From assembly GCA_963797185.1 (NCBI GenBank), contig CAWCON010000001.1:310001-374000 (forward strand): 64,000 nucleotides of DNA, written 5' to 3'. This document shows, in pieces, positions 1 through 8,730 of the stretch. Under the pieces are notes generated by a model. The model had not been told where the DNA came from and did no database searches. It saw nothing but the letters and a program-made list of their open reading frames with translations. Both the position numbers and the translations under genes were made by a program. How positions within the stretch are numbered: position 1 is the first letter of the stretch; every line of letters starts with the position of its first letter. This DNA comes from CAWCON01 sp963797185 (GTDB lineage: Bacteria > Patescibacteriota > Saccharimonadia > Saccharimonadales > UBA4665).

Positions 1-4
1 TTCT

Positions 5-2848
5 ATGGCACGGCAGAAAACTAAGGTCAATGAAACACTAGGCGACTTTCTATTCAATAAAATAGAAAGCGACCCTGATTATATACAATGGGCTAAATCC
101 TACGAGATACCTGAGTACATCACAGACAACTTGCACCCTACCAAGCAACTGCGTGAGTATCAGCAACGTGCGTTGAAACATTTTATTTGGCTGTACGACC
201 ACGATAGAGCCAGTGCTAAACACTTAATGTTCAATATGGCGACAGGTACTGGTAAAACACTGGTAATGGCTTCGGTGGTGCTATTTCTGTACGAAAAGGG
301 TTACCGCAACTTCTTATTTCTAGTACATCAAATACAAATCAAAGACCAAGCCATCAAGAACTTTACCGACTATAAGTTTGAGAAATATCTATTCAACCCC
401 AAAGGTATCAAAATCAACCGCCAAAATGTGGACGTTAAGAACGTTAGTAGCGTGGCAGACGCTGGGCGAAACGCTATTAACTTTATGTTCTTTAGTACCT
501 CACTTCTATACAACCGCTTGAAGGAAGACCGTGAAAATGGACTTACTGCTGATGATTTTGTATATAGTGATGTCGTCATTATTGCTGACGAAGCACACAG
601 GCTGAACGTAGACACACGTAGCAAGAGCAAAAAAGACCAAGAAGAAATACTCAACTGGGAAACTGCCGTGATGTCTGCTATTAAAGCTCGTGAAGAAAAT
701 ATGCTGTTGGAGTTTACCGCAACCGTAGACTTAGCAAACGAAGCCATACACAGCAAGTACACAGACAAGTTAGTAAACCGCTATGACTTCTTGGAGTTCA
801 ACAAAGATGGCTACAGCAAGGACGTGAAGTTCTTGTATAACCAAGAAGTCCATACAGAAGACCAGAAACGCCTTCTGATAATAAATGCTGTTGCTTTCAG
901 CGAATACCGCAGATTGCTGGCAGAACGTGAGATGAACGTTTCTATTAGTCCAATCGTGCTGATAAAATCTGTCAAAATTGCCCAAAGCGAAGAAGACCGT
1001 AAGTTTTTTGACAATGTAATTGGTTCCCTGCGACCAGAAGATTTGAATCGTCTCAAGGAGCTTAGTCGTGCAAATAAGAATCATGAACATGAAATATTGG
1101 CGGATATGTTTGCGTGGCTTGGTAACACTAGGAGTGGCTTGGTAACACAAGGCGATTGGGACGGGTTGAAGGCGTTCACCGCAGAAATACGTGCTAATTT
1201 TGCTCACGAAAATACACTCATCTATAACAGCCAGAAGAAAGAAAAAGCTGAGTTGTTGCCTCTACTGGATAGCCCACGTAACACGATACGTGCCATTTTT
1301 TCAGTCAATGCCCTGAATGAAGGCTGGGACGTGTTAGGGCTGTACGACATAATTCACTTTGACATATCAGAAGCCAAGAAAGTGTCGTTACAAGATATTC
1401 AGTTGATTGGTCGTGGCGCAAGGTATTGCCCATACGAGCTACCACGCTCATACAAGCGTGATGAAGATAGCACACTACTCCCTATGTTTGGCAGTCGTGG
1501 GCTTGAGTTTGATAAGTACAAGCGGAAGTTTGACAATGACCCATTTGATAAAGGACGTGTGCTTGAAACTTTTGTTTACCACTTTGTAAAAACTGGTACA
1601 TTCCTTGAGAACCTTCAGCGTGATTTGTTGGGCGAAGGTATTATCAGCGAGGGTGTAGAGAAAAAGACTATCAGCATGAAGCAAAAGTTCCTTGATAGTG
1701 ACACATACAAGAAAGGCTTCGTGCTAGTAAACCATACTGAAAAAAGAACCAAAACTAAGGGTGACGAAATTGATACAACCTTCAACCGTGTCATAAAAGC
1801 TGGCTTGTATAACCTACGTGCTAAAGGCTTGTCTGATTTTGAGCAGAATCAAATAATTACAGGTCAAAAAGTTGATGTTATTCGTATCACTGACGAGTAC
1901 TTTCCGCTACCCGTTATTCGCAAAGCGTTAGTATCAGCAGAGGGTAATTTCTTCCGTTTTAACAACCTCACCGAGCATTTGGTAGGCATACATACCGTTG
2001 ATGAGTTGATTGAAAAGTACCTTCCGCTATATGAGATAAAATACACCTACGAAGAAGGCAAAAGTATCAGTCAACTTAGCCCAACTGAAAAGTTACAGTT
2101 GCTTGTGGGTGTGATATTGCCAGAAGTCCGCAAGGCGATAGATATAAATATGCCACGTGTTACAGGTAGTAATAAGTTCCGACCAGTTTCACTGTCTGCC
2201 GTTTTTGGTAAAGAAAAGAATATCTATCTAATGTCGTTTCCAGTTGAAGACCCTGCGACTGGCAATAAAGTGTTTGTGAGCAATGACGAACGTGCCAAAG
2301 CCCAATCCGACCACGACAACCCCGAACTTCAATATGATGTTGAGACTGCTGACTGGTATGCCTATGATGAAAACTACGGCACAAGCGAGGAAAAGCGGTT
2401 TGTGAATTATGTAGCAAGTCAAGTTGGTAATTTACGTGCTAAATACACAGGAGCAGAGATATACCTGATACGTAACGAGTTAGACTACTGGCTATTCAGT
2501 CCACAGGACGGACGCAGGTTTAGTCCTGACTATATGCTTATCATCAATGATGTGAAGACTGGCGAAATGTACTATCAGTGCTTGATTGAACCAAAGGGCG
2601 GTCATTTGTTAGAACATGACGCTTGGAAAGAAGAAGCGTTAATAAGGTTAGCTGATAATAGCGAGTTAGTATTTGATTCTGAGGAGGGCGACACACGCAA
2701 CTACAAAGAATATCTTGACGAAGTAAGTAAGCACGGCTACAAAGAAATTAAGAATCTAGGGTTTGTATTTTATAACACCGACCCAAGAGATGAAGCTGAT
2801 TTTGCATTAGACTTTGAAGGAAAACTATTAAATGACGTCAGGCACTAA
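5..2848 (+). CDS. Type III restriction-like DEAD/DEAH helicase with C-terminal PD-(D/E)xK nuclease
   Basis: This is a 947-aa superfamily 2 helicase resembling the Res subunit of type III restriction enzymes. Walker A (GTGKT, residues 81-85) and a DEAH box (195-198) are clear. A motif VI-like segment (QLIGRGARY) follows. Near the C-terminus, SPDYML followed by LIEPKGG fits a PD...ExK nuclease core, so translocase and nuclease appear to share one chain. The gene overlaps the DUF2779 gene by 17 bases, so the two are probably co-translated. The ATG at 5 is near the window edge. A partner methyltransferase could lie upstream out of view, so calling this restriction is provisional; a stand-alone defence helicase-nuclease is also possible. 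Confidence 0.85.
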   Translation: MARQKTKVNETLGDFLFNKIESDPDYIQWAKSYEIPEYITDNLHPTKQLREYQQRALKHFIWLYDHDRASAKHLMFNMATGTGKTLVMASVVLFLYEKGYRNFLFLVHQIQIKDQAIKNFTDYKFEKYLFNPKGIKINRQNVDVKNVSSVADAGRNAINFMFFSTSLLYNRLKEDRENGLTADDFVYSDVVIIADEAHRLNVDTRSKSKKDQEEILNWETAVMSAIKAREENMLLEFTATVDLANEAIHSKYTDKLVNRYDFLEFNKDGYSKDVKFLYNQEVHTEDQKRLLIINAVAFSEYRRLLAEREMNVSISPIVLIKSVKIAQSEEDRKFFDNVIGSLRPEDLNRLKELSRANKNHEHEILADMFAWLGNTRSGLVTQGDWDGLKAFTAEIRANFAHENTLIYNSQKKEKAELLPLLDSPRNTIRAIFSVNALNEGWDVLGLYDIIHFDISEAKKVSLQDIQLIGRGARYCPYELPRSYKRDEDSTLLPMFGSRGLEFDKYKRKFDNDPFDKGRVLETFVYHFVKTGTFLENLQRDLLGEGIISEGVEKKTISMKQKFLDSDTYKKGFVLVNHTEKRTKTKGDEIDTTFNRVIKAGLYNLRAKGLSDFEQNQIITGQKVDVIRITDEYFPLPVIRKALVSAEGNFFRFNNLTEHLVGIHTVDELIEKYLPLYEIKYTYEEGKSISQLSPTEKLQLLVGVILPEVRKAIDINMPRVTGSNKFRPVSLSAVFGKEKNIYLMSFPVEDPATGNKVFVSNDERAKAQSDHDNPELQYDVETADWYAYDENYGTSEEKRFVNYVASQVGNLRAKYTGAEIYLIRNELDYWLFSPQDGRRFSPDYMLIINDVKTGEMYYQCLIEPKGGHLLEHDAWKEEALIRLADNSELVFDSEEGDTRNYKEYLDEVSKHGYKEIKNLGFVFYNTDPRDEADFALDFEGKLLNDVRH

Positions 2849-4322
2849 GACATACTTATCAAAATCAGACTTCTTAAAGTACCAAATATGTCCTAGCTAT
2901 TTATGGCTATGGAAGTTTAAGAAAGAAGCTGTACCCGTAGATGACGAAGAAGAAATAAACCGTAGATTAGAGCAAGGTAATGAAGTTGAACGCTATGCTC
3001 GTGGGTTATTCCCTAAAGCAGTTCTAGTTGAGTCTTACGGCAAGAGAGCGAAGTTAGATACTGAACTTTTAGTTAAAGAGGGCGTACAAGTTATTTTTCA
3101 GGCAACAGCTTTTACAGATATTAACTTATATGCAATGGCAGACATCATTGAGTTTGATAAAGATACAAATAGCTGGACGTTGTACGAAGTAAAATCAACC
3201 AATTCTGTTAAGACAGAGCATATTTATGACCTTGCTTTCCAGCGTGTCGCGTTTGAAGACTCAGGCTATGAAATAGGTAAAGTAATAGTTATACATCTCA
3301 ACAAAGACTATGTTCGTAGAAGTAGTGTTGACCCAAGTGAACTGCTTACACAGACTGACGTTACGGAGAAAGTGGCTAAAGTGTTGCCAACTATTAAGCA
3401 ACAAGCCTATGACGCAATAGAAGTACTAAAAAGAACTGATGAACCAACCAAATGTAGCTGCCGACTAAAAACAAAATCTGGGCATTGCCCAACCTTTCAC
3501 TACCTAAACCCTGACATACCTGAGTATTCGGTTTTTAATATCTCTCGCATAGGTGGCAAGAACCTTGCTGTACTCATTGACGGAGACATACACAATGTTG
3601 ATGATGTTCCAGATGATATAAAGCTCTCCGCCCCACAGCGTAACCAAGTAATCGTTGCGAAAAGCAAGGAGCCGATAATCAACAAGACCGCGATTAAAGA
3701 GCTGTTAGATGAGCTGGAGTACCCGCTATATTTTTTGGACTACGAAACAGTATCATCTGCATTGCCAATGTTTAACGGCTGTACACCGTTTCAGCAAATA
3801 CCGTTTCAGTACTCTTTGCATGTGATTAAAAGCCCAGGCGGTGAAATAGAACATTATGATTATTTGGGTACTAGCAGTAGTGAAGCGCCCATGTCCGACC
3901 TATTAGCTAGTTTACAGAGCCACATAGGTGATACTGGCAGCGTGATAGTTTGGTACAAAGTATTTGAAATGGGTCGCAATTCTGAAATGGCTAAAGCATA
4001 CCCCGAATATGCAGAGTTTTTAAATAATGTGAATGAGCGAATCTTTGATTTAATGGAAGTTTTTAGCAAACAACACTACGTTCATCATGGCTTCAAGGGC
4101 AGTAGCTCAATTAAGTACGTTCTGCCAGTAATTGTGCCTGAGTTTTCTTATAAGGAAATGGAAATACAAAATGGCTTAGTAGCCTCAATACGTTGGTACG
4201 ATTCGGTTATGGGCGTAGTGGACAAGAAACAGGCTAAAGAAAATTACGAGGCACTTTTAAAGTATTGCTGTTTGGACACGCTGGCTATGGTAAAGATTCA
4301 CCAGTACTTAGTCAATTTATAA
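2832..4322 (+). CDS. DUF2779-family dual nuclease: Cas4/RecB-like plus DEDD exonuclease-like domain
   Basis: This is a 496-aa protein with two nuclease-like halves. The N-terminal half has a PD-(D/E)xK pattern (D104, then E119-V-K121). Four cysteines (C20, C208, C210, C219) are spaced like the Fe-S cysteines of Cas4/AddB nucleases. The C-terminal half is DUF2779, with a DxE motif (D303/E305), a further acidic residue at D406 and a YxxxD motif (Y478-D482), as in DEDDy 3'-5' exonucleases. It overlaps the helicase gene by 17 bases and ends 9 bases before the next ATG. Domain assignment is firm from motifs. A role in DNA defence or repair is inferred from the neighbours. Confidence 0.8.
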   Translation: MTSGTKTYLSKSDFLKYQICPSYLWLWKFKKEAVPVDDEEEINRRLEQGNEVERYARGLFPKAVLVESYGKRAKLDTELLVKEGVQVIFQATAFTDINLYAMADIIEFDKDTNSWTLYEVKSTNSVKTEHIYDLAFQRVAFEDSGYEIGKVIVIHLNKDYVRRSSVDPSELLTQTDVTEKVAKVLPTIKQQAYDAIEVLKRTDEPTKCSCRLKTKSGHCPTFHYLNPDIPEYSVFNISRIGGKNLAVLIDGDIHNVDDVPDDIKLSAPQRNQVIVAKSKEPIINKTAIKELLDELEYPLYFLDYETVSSALPMFNGCTPFQQIPFQYSLHVIKSPGGEIEHYDYLGTSSSEAPMSDLLASLQSHIGDTGSVIVWYKVFEMGRNSEMAKAYPEYAEFLNNVNERIFDLMEVFSKQHYVHHGFKGSSSIKYVLPVIVPEFSYKEMEIQNGLVASIRWYDSVMGVVDKKQAKENYEALLKYCCLDTLAMVKIHQYLVNL

Positions 4323-4331
4323 TTATAGTTG

Positions 4332-5486
4332 ATGACCTATTTAAAACCGCGCGAGTATTACGAAGACATTTATGACCAAGGTACTGTAGAACAGTGTCGC
4401 TTCTTGCACCACCACAAGCTCAAAGTCACAGACAAAGATATTGAAGACGCAAAGCTAACTCCCGAAGAAAGCGCCAAGATTCAGGAAGTCAAAGGGCTAT
4501 GGATTGACGTTGTACAAGAAATGGCAGCGTTCTTTGCTGCTGCTGAACGGTTTAACAAAAAGGATTCAGTCATTGAAAAGATGATGGCTGATGACAGCAC
4601 GAAAGACCACATACTTACTCATGCTGAGCCACCTTCAAACGCCCGTTGCCGTAAGTGTAAGAGCCGTGACCTAAGAACGGCTAGCAAAGACCTGTGGCAT
4701 GACAGCGAGGGCAAAGATAATCGTGTGTTATTCATGTTTAGTTGTAACGATTGCCAGGCTAAGACTGCGTTTTATGATGACGGCGAGGAATGGATTGTTG
4801 AACCTACTCGTTGCCCTGAGTGTAAAACAGAAAAGGTTACTTACTCTAAGACCGACAAAGACGAGGTTCTGACCTTAACGTATACCTGCGGACGCTGTGA
4901 CCATGTTTGGGAAGAAAAGCATGACTACAGCTTTAAGCCCGAAGAAGAAAAGCCAGACCCTAGCTATGAAGAAGACCGTAAGTTGTTCTGCTACTCCAAA
5001 AAGGTTAGGCAATGGGCAGAGGACTTAAAAAATAACCCAATACATTACACTAGACCATCATGGGAAGAAAGCGAGACAGAAAAGCTATACAAAACTGAAC
5101 TTGAAAAGATAGAAATATTAACTGTTGCTCAAGTTGATAAACGGCTCAGTAAATTACTAGCTAAAAATGGCTACAAAGACTTTGGGCTAGGTAAACCCGA
5201 CATAGATAAGGAACTTCAGGTGTTGTTTACCGCCATTGACAACAAAGATGGGCGTAGTGGTGATGATAGCAAGCGAACTGTTTGGAAGACTGTAAGTAAA
5301 GAACTAGAAAATACTAATTGGCGATTAGTTAGGAGCAGCTTAGACTACAGGGTTGGTTATATAAAAGGTAAGCTAAAAGCGTATGAAAATAAGCTAGAGC
5401 TTGAAAAATTGGTTGACCAGAAGTTAAAGAAAAACAAAAATAATCACGAGACCTTGCAAGTAACATCAAGACCACATTCCTCGTAG
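4332..5486 (+). CDS. Double zinc-ribbon protein of unknown function
   Basis: This protein of about 384 aa is not a family I recognise by name. Its centre holds four CxxC knuckles at roughly C106/C109, C138/C141, C161/C164 and C186/C189. Together they make two tandem TFIIS-like zinc ribbons, which often bind nucleic acid. The flanks are charged and helical. The C-terminal part is lysine-rich. I prefer the ATG at 4332; a TTG lies one codon upstream at 4329. The gene sits 9 bases after the DUF2779 nuclease, so it is probably the third gene of that operon. Its role may be substrate recognition, which is a guess from context. Confidence 0.7.
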   Translation: MTYLKPREYYEDIYDQGTVEQCRFLHHHKLKVTDKDIEDAKLTPEESAKIQEVKGLWIDVVQEMAAFFAAAERFNKKDSVIEKMMADDSTKDHILTHAEPPSNARCRKCKSRDLRTASKDLWHDSEGKDNRVLFMFSCNDCQAKTAFYDDGEEWIVEPTRCPECKTEKVTYSKTDKDEVLTLTYTCGRCDHVWEEKHDYSFKPEEEKPDPSYEEDRKLFCYSKKVRQWAEDLKNNPIHYTRPSWEESETEKLYKTELEKIEILTVAQVDKRLSKLLAKNGYKDFGLGKPDIDKELQVLFTAIDNKDGRSGDDSKRTVWKTVSKELENTNWRLVRSSLDYRVGYIKGKLKAYENKLELEKLVDQKLKKNKNNHETLQVTSRPHSS

Positions 5487-5508
5487 TGGTTAAGCTATAA
5501 AAAATATT

Positions 5509-5536
5509 TTGTAATTGTCTTTATAAGAGACATAAT
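5509..5536 (+). promoter_or_regulatory. Candidate sigma70-type promoter for the OLD-like gene
   Basis: TTGTAA (5509-5514) and CATAAT (5531-5536) are separated by 16 bases in the 89-base gap before the OLD-like gene. A GGGAG ribosome-binding site at 5564-5568 precedes the ATG at 5576. This suggests the OLD-like gene is transcribed separately from the three genes before it. Confidence 0.4.
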
Positions 5537-5575
5537 AATAACCAGGTATCATTAAAATGTTCTGGGAGTAACTAA

Positions 5576-7468
5576 ATGAAGCTGGCTGCATTTCGAATAA
5601 AAAGATTCCGTTCAATCGTAGACACCGATTGGTGCGACCTGTCTTCGGATAATATTACAGGACTCGTTGGTCAAAATGAGTCAGGCAAGACATCAGTTCT
5701 TGAAGCTTTATATAGCTTTTACACCCGTGAACTAAAAGATGACTACAGGAGGAATAATGGAGACTATCCTGAAGTAATTTGTTCGTTTGAAACTAGTGAG
5801 GAGGAGATAAAGAAACTCTTTGATGATAACAACCTGCCTAAAAAGTTTTTTGAAGTAGTCAAAAAGAATAACTATAGAGTGAACCTTTCTTGTAAGTGGA
5901 ATGGGCTAAGTACGGGTGATGCAGTAATTGACTTAGAGCAAAACGAACTAAAAACGCTCTTTGATACACAAGAGCCTGAAGCTCCAGCTGAACCAGCACC
6001 CGAAGTGCCAAAGCCCGAAACTGCTCCTGTAGCAACTGCTGCACCTTCAGGAGCAGCAACGCCCCCGGTTGAAGATAAAAGTGCTGAGGTACCTGCCGAA
6101 CCGGCAGAAGAACCCCGACACTTCTTCACCTATAACGAGTTTACTGATGGGTTTTTTGATAGTATTCCAGAGTTTGTGCTATTCACAAACCACGCCAGCA
6201 GACTACCCAGTGAAATAGACGTCGTTGACATTACTTCTGATAAAGCTGGAACAGAGGGGCTAATTGGAGCAAAAAACTTCTTGAAAATTGCTGGAATAGA
6301 CCCAAGCGTCTTAGAAAATCCACAAGATGACCAACGCCGCATGATTATGAACCAAATACAAAATGCCAATCAATTGGTAACAAAAGACTTTCAGGAGTTT
6401 TGGACGCAAAAAGTAGGTAAAACCAATCAAATCACAATTGAAATGAAGTCTGACAATCACGCTGTTACCGTAGCCGGTGCTGCTTCGTTGCAACCTTTCC
6501 TAGAGTTTTGGATTCATGATGCAGAGGGTATGCTTTACCCTCGTCAAAGAAGCGAAGGCGTTCGGTGGTTCTTGTCATTTTTTCTTCAACTTCGGGCTAC
6601 GGCCAATTCAGTGACAAAGGGTCAAGTATTGCTTATGGACGAGCCAGGGAACAGTCTGCATGCTAAAGCCCAATCAGACGTACTGCGTCTCTTTGAGGAT
6701 ATTAAAGAACGTCTTCAGATTGTATATACAACCCATTCGCCGTATATGATAGAAACCAAAGCTCTTTACCGACTTCTTGCAGTTCAACGGTCATTCGAGG
6801 ACGATAATAGCGACACTAAGGTCTTCGGAATCCATAAGCTAGGTTCTGCTTCAGAAGACACAATGTTTCCTGTCTACACGTTAATAGGTGTAGACCTGCA
6901 GCATCAAAGAGTAATAATGAAAACAAATAATATTTTATTAGAAGAACCAAGCGCTCACTATTATCTTATGGCCTTTAAGCAGTTAGTCAATAGTCAACAA
7001 GAAATGAACTTTTTACCGTGTACTGGCGCAAGTAATATCGAGACTTATGCTAATTTGTTCTTGGGTTGGGGACTTCAGTTTATTGCAGTGGCTGATAATG
7101 ATGACCAAGGCAAAAGAGCGCTACGTAAAATCAAAAAAGACGTTTTAGGTAACGATGACGATTTAGCCAAGGCTCGGCTATATAACATTGAAGGTTGCTC
7201 TGGCATTGAGGATATATTTGCAAAAACAGACTTTAAGAAGTATGTCCTTGAAGACACTAAGCTAACTTTTACAGAAGATAACTCGGCATATGTCAAAACG
7301 CTGACACACAATGATACTAACTTCTCAAAAGTTTACATAGCGATTAGGTTCTATCAGAAAGTAAAAGATAATAAGATAAACTTTACTGAACTTTCAAAAA
7401 CAACTCAGACCAATATCAAGAAACTAATAGATAAAATAGAAGAACTTCTGAAAAACTACCCAGTATAG
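5576..7468 (+). CDS. OLD-family-like ATPase with TOPRIM domain
   Basis: This 630-aa protein has an SMC/ABC-type ATPase domain with a Walker A P-loop (GQNESGKT, 32-39) and a Walker B (LLMDEPG, D355/E356), followed by a TTHSP switch motif. The C-terminal part looks like a TOPRIM fold, with an acidic residue near E456/E457 and a DNDDQG motif at about 507-512. This is the OLD (overcoming lysogenization defect) layout, typical of phage-defence nucleases. A run rich in Pro, Ala and Glu (about residues 127-182) is inserted in the ATPase domain, where other OLD proteins have structured helices. A partner helicase of the Gabija type is not adjacent. Confidence 0.75.
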   Translation: MKLAAFRIKRFRSIVDTDWCDLSSDNITGLVGQNESGKTSVLEALYSFYTRELKDDYRRNNGDYPEVICSFETSEEEIKKLFDDNNLPKKFFEVVKKNNYRVNLSCKWNGLSTGDAVIDLEQNELKTLFDTQEPEAPAEPAPEVPKPETAPVATAAPSGAATPPVEDKSAEVPAEPAEEPRHFFTYNEFTDGFFDSIPEFVLFTNHASRLPSEIDVVDITSDKAGTEGLIGAKNFLKIAGIDPSVLENPQDDQRRMIMNQIQNANQLVTKDFQEFWTQKVGKTNQITIEMKSDNHAVTVAGAASLQPFLEFWIHDAEGMLYPRQRSEGVRWFLSFFLQLRATANSVTKGQVLLMDEPGNSLHAKAQSDVLRLFEDIKERLQIVYTTHSPYMIETKALYRLLAVQRSFEDDNSDTKVFGIHKLGSASEDTMFPVYTLIGVDLQHQRVIMKTNNILLEEPSAHYYLMAFKQLVNSQQEMNFLPCTGASNIETYANLFLGWGLQFIAVADNDDQGKRALRKIKKDVLGNDDDLAKARLYNIEGCSGIEDIFAKTDFKKYVLEDTKLTFTEDNSAYVKTLTHNDTNFSKVYIAIRFYQKVKDNKINFTELSKTTQTNIKKLIDKIEELLKNYPV

Positions 7469-7494
7469 CTATAGGCCTAATCACAGCTTCTCAC

Positions 7495-7818
7495 TTGTTA
7501 GATTTAGGAATGAGGTGCAATCAACTATTTAAAACGTCTGATAACCTGCTTAAACAGAAAATTCTAAGAGTTTTGGTTTATAACGTTGAAATGTACAACA
7601 AATCCTTATCTTATACATTAAATGACCCCTATAAAGCATTCCTAGAATTAAACAAAAAAGAGCCCGAAGGCTCAGATAGTCAACTATGGTGCAGTAAAAG
7701 TGATGTATCTAAAGCAGCCGATACACTTATAACTGCTGCTACTGAAAACTCCGACAACTACTTACTGCAAGAGCTAGTGGAGGAACTTGAGCTTAGTGCT
7801 GAACTTTTTGCTGTTTAA
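7495..7818 (+). pseudogene. Probable remnant: C-terminal end of a large serine recombinase, fused to a repeat-encoded tail
   Basis: This 107-aa reading frame has no good start. TTG at 7495 or ATG at 7510 are possible, and the frame stays open further upstream. Residues 15-52 (QKILRVLVYN, then LSYTLNDPYKAFLEL) resemble the last helix and strand of large serine recombinases, whose C-termini often read as a KR-I-L-N...L...PF pattern. The last 44 codons lie inside the left 182-bp inverted repeat and are copied at 9707-9839. A minus-strand terminator hairpin is embedded in the frame at 7654-7673. I read it as a truncated recombinase gene. A small intact gene cannot be excluded. Confidence 0.45.
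7654..7673 (-). terminator. Outward-facing intrinsic terminator left of the inverted-repeat cassette
   Basis: On the minus strand a GAGCC/GGCTC stem closes a TTCG tetraloop and runs straight into six T. It lies 12 bases outside the left inverted repeat, so it would stop transcripts leaving the cassette leftward. Confidence 0.7.
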
Positions 7819-7867
7819 TGGCTAAAGCCATTTTTGCATTATTGCTAACTGGTGCTTGGTTGTGAGG
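7686..7867 (+). repeat. Left arm of 182-bp perfect inverted repeat
   Basis: This arm is an exact reverse complement of 9658-9839; paired positions sum to 17525 at both ends. It encodes the last 44 codons of the recombinase-like remnant, its stop, and a short hairpin followed by T residues. Confidence 0.95.
7818..7835 (+). terminator. Short hairpin with T-run after the remnant stop codon
   Basis: ATGGC/GCCAT pairs across a TAAA loop and is followed by T residues, directly after the TAA at 7816-7818. The stem is only 5 bp, so its strength is doubtful. The same hairpin exists in the right repeat arm on the other strand. Confidence 0.4.
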
Positions 7868-8142
7868 AGACAAGTATTTTTTAGACTTCATTTAGACCAT
7901 ATTTATAGAGGTAGTTTTGTGGATAAGTCTTATTTGGCTTCAGCTATAAAATATTATATAGTATTGACTTCCATTTACGCTTTTGGTAAATTAAATACAG
8001 CTAACGACGCACCTTATAGACAAAAAACCATTTGGAACTGCACCGGAGAGGCTGTAGGTTCTTACAGAAACAAAGTTGATAGATACCGTCTTAGGACGAC
8101 TTCTATTAAGTGTGTCTAAATAATTTTAAAGAAAGAGGGTAT

Positions 8143-8454
8143 ATGAGCGACAACATTAAATCACAAACAAAATATTTAAATACAAATGAGCAGCGCATCT
8201 ATTACGATGATGGGGAAGGATTAGCTGCAACTTTAATGAGTTCAGGCTTTCAATTGAAAGGAACTGGCTTAGATAGGGGCAAAGTTTACTTCATATTCGA
8301 GGATTCAGAAAATATAAGAAATGTTATGGACTATTGGATTTTCGATACACCCATTCCATGCAGGTCTTACTATAGCAATATCTTACATCTTGAAGCATTG
8401 GAAGAAAGGACAAGGATAGACTACCAAAAGGATAAGTCTATGGCTGAAGCCTAG
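8143..8454 (+). CDS. Small DUF5659-like protein
   Basis: This 103-aa protein contains a stretch where an acidic start leads into LAATLMSSGFQLKG and then VYFIFEDSENI. That matches the pattern of DUF5659-type proteins, which are common on phages and plasmids and have no known function. I chose ATG 8143 because a strong AAGAGGGT ribosome-binding site lies just before it; the reading frame opens earlier at 8110 without one. The same AAGAGGGT motif precedes the next gene, suggesting matched translation signals inside the cassette. Confidence 0.6.
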   Translation: MSDNIKSQTKYLNTNEQRIYYDDGEGLAATLMSSGFQLKGTGLDRGKVYFIFEDSENIRNVMDYWIFDTPIPCRSYYSNILHLEALEERTRIDYQKDKSMAEA

Positions 8455-8580
8455 AGCTATTATACAATAAAATTGTAGTAAATTATATATCATTATTTAC
8501 TTGCATAATGGTCGTGGTCTGCTATGCTATAAGTACGACAAGATAACGATTAGGTATACGTACTTAATCCAAAAACAAAA

Positions 8581-8730
8581 ACCCTCTTAACCTCTAATAG
8601 GTAAGTCTTTAATCTTTATTAGAGGTTGGGTGCAGTGAACGTGACTGCACCCTAAAACAAAAATTGTAAATAATTCATAGAGGCCAATACTAATTGGCTT
8701 ATTAATGTTAAAAACAAAGAGGGTGAAAAC
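8581..8730 (+). promoter_or_regulatory. Structured leader with two stem-loops and an anti-Shine-Dalgarno segment
   Basis: Two back-to-back hairpins occupy 8589-8652. The first has an 11-bp perfect stem (8589-8599 with 8617-8627). The second has a 9-bp perfect stem (8628-8636 with 8644-8652). Just before them, ACCCTCTT (8581-8588) is the exact complement of AAGAGGGT (8717-8724), the ribosome-binding site of the winged-helix gene. Long-range pairing would hide the start at 8731. Neither hairpin has a T-run, so this does not look like a terminator. It could instead be part of a replication origin. Confidence 0.55.

Noticed and set aside
7856..8119. 87-codon frame starting inside the left repeat
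   Set aside because: It has only TTG/GTG starts and no ribosome-binding site, and its composition looks random. The downstream ATG at 8143 has a strong site.
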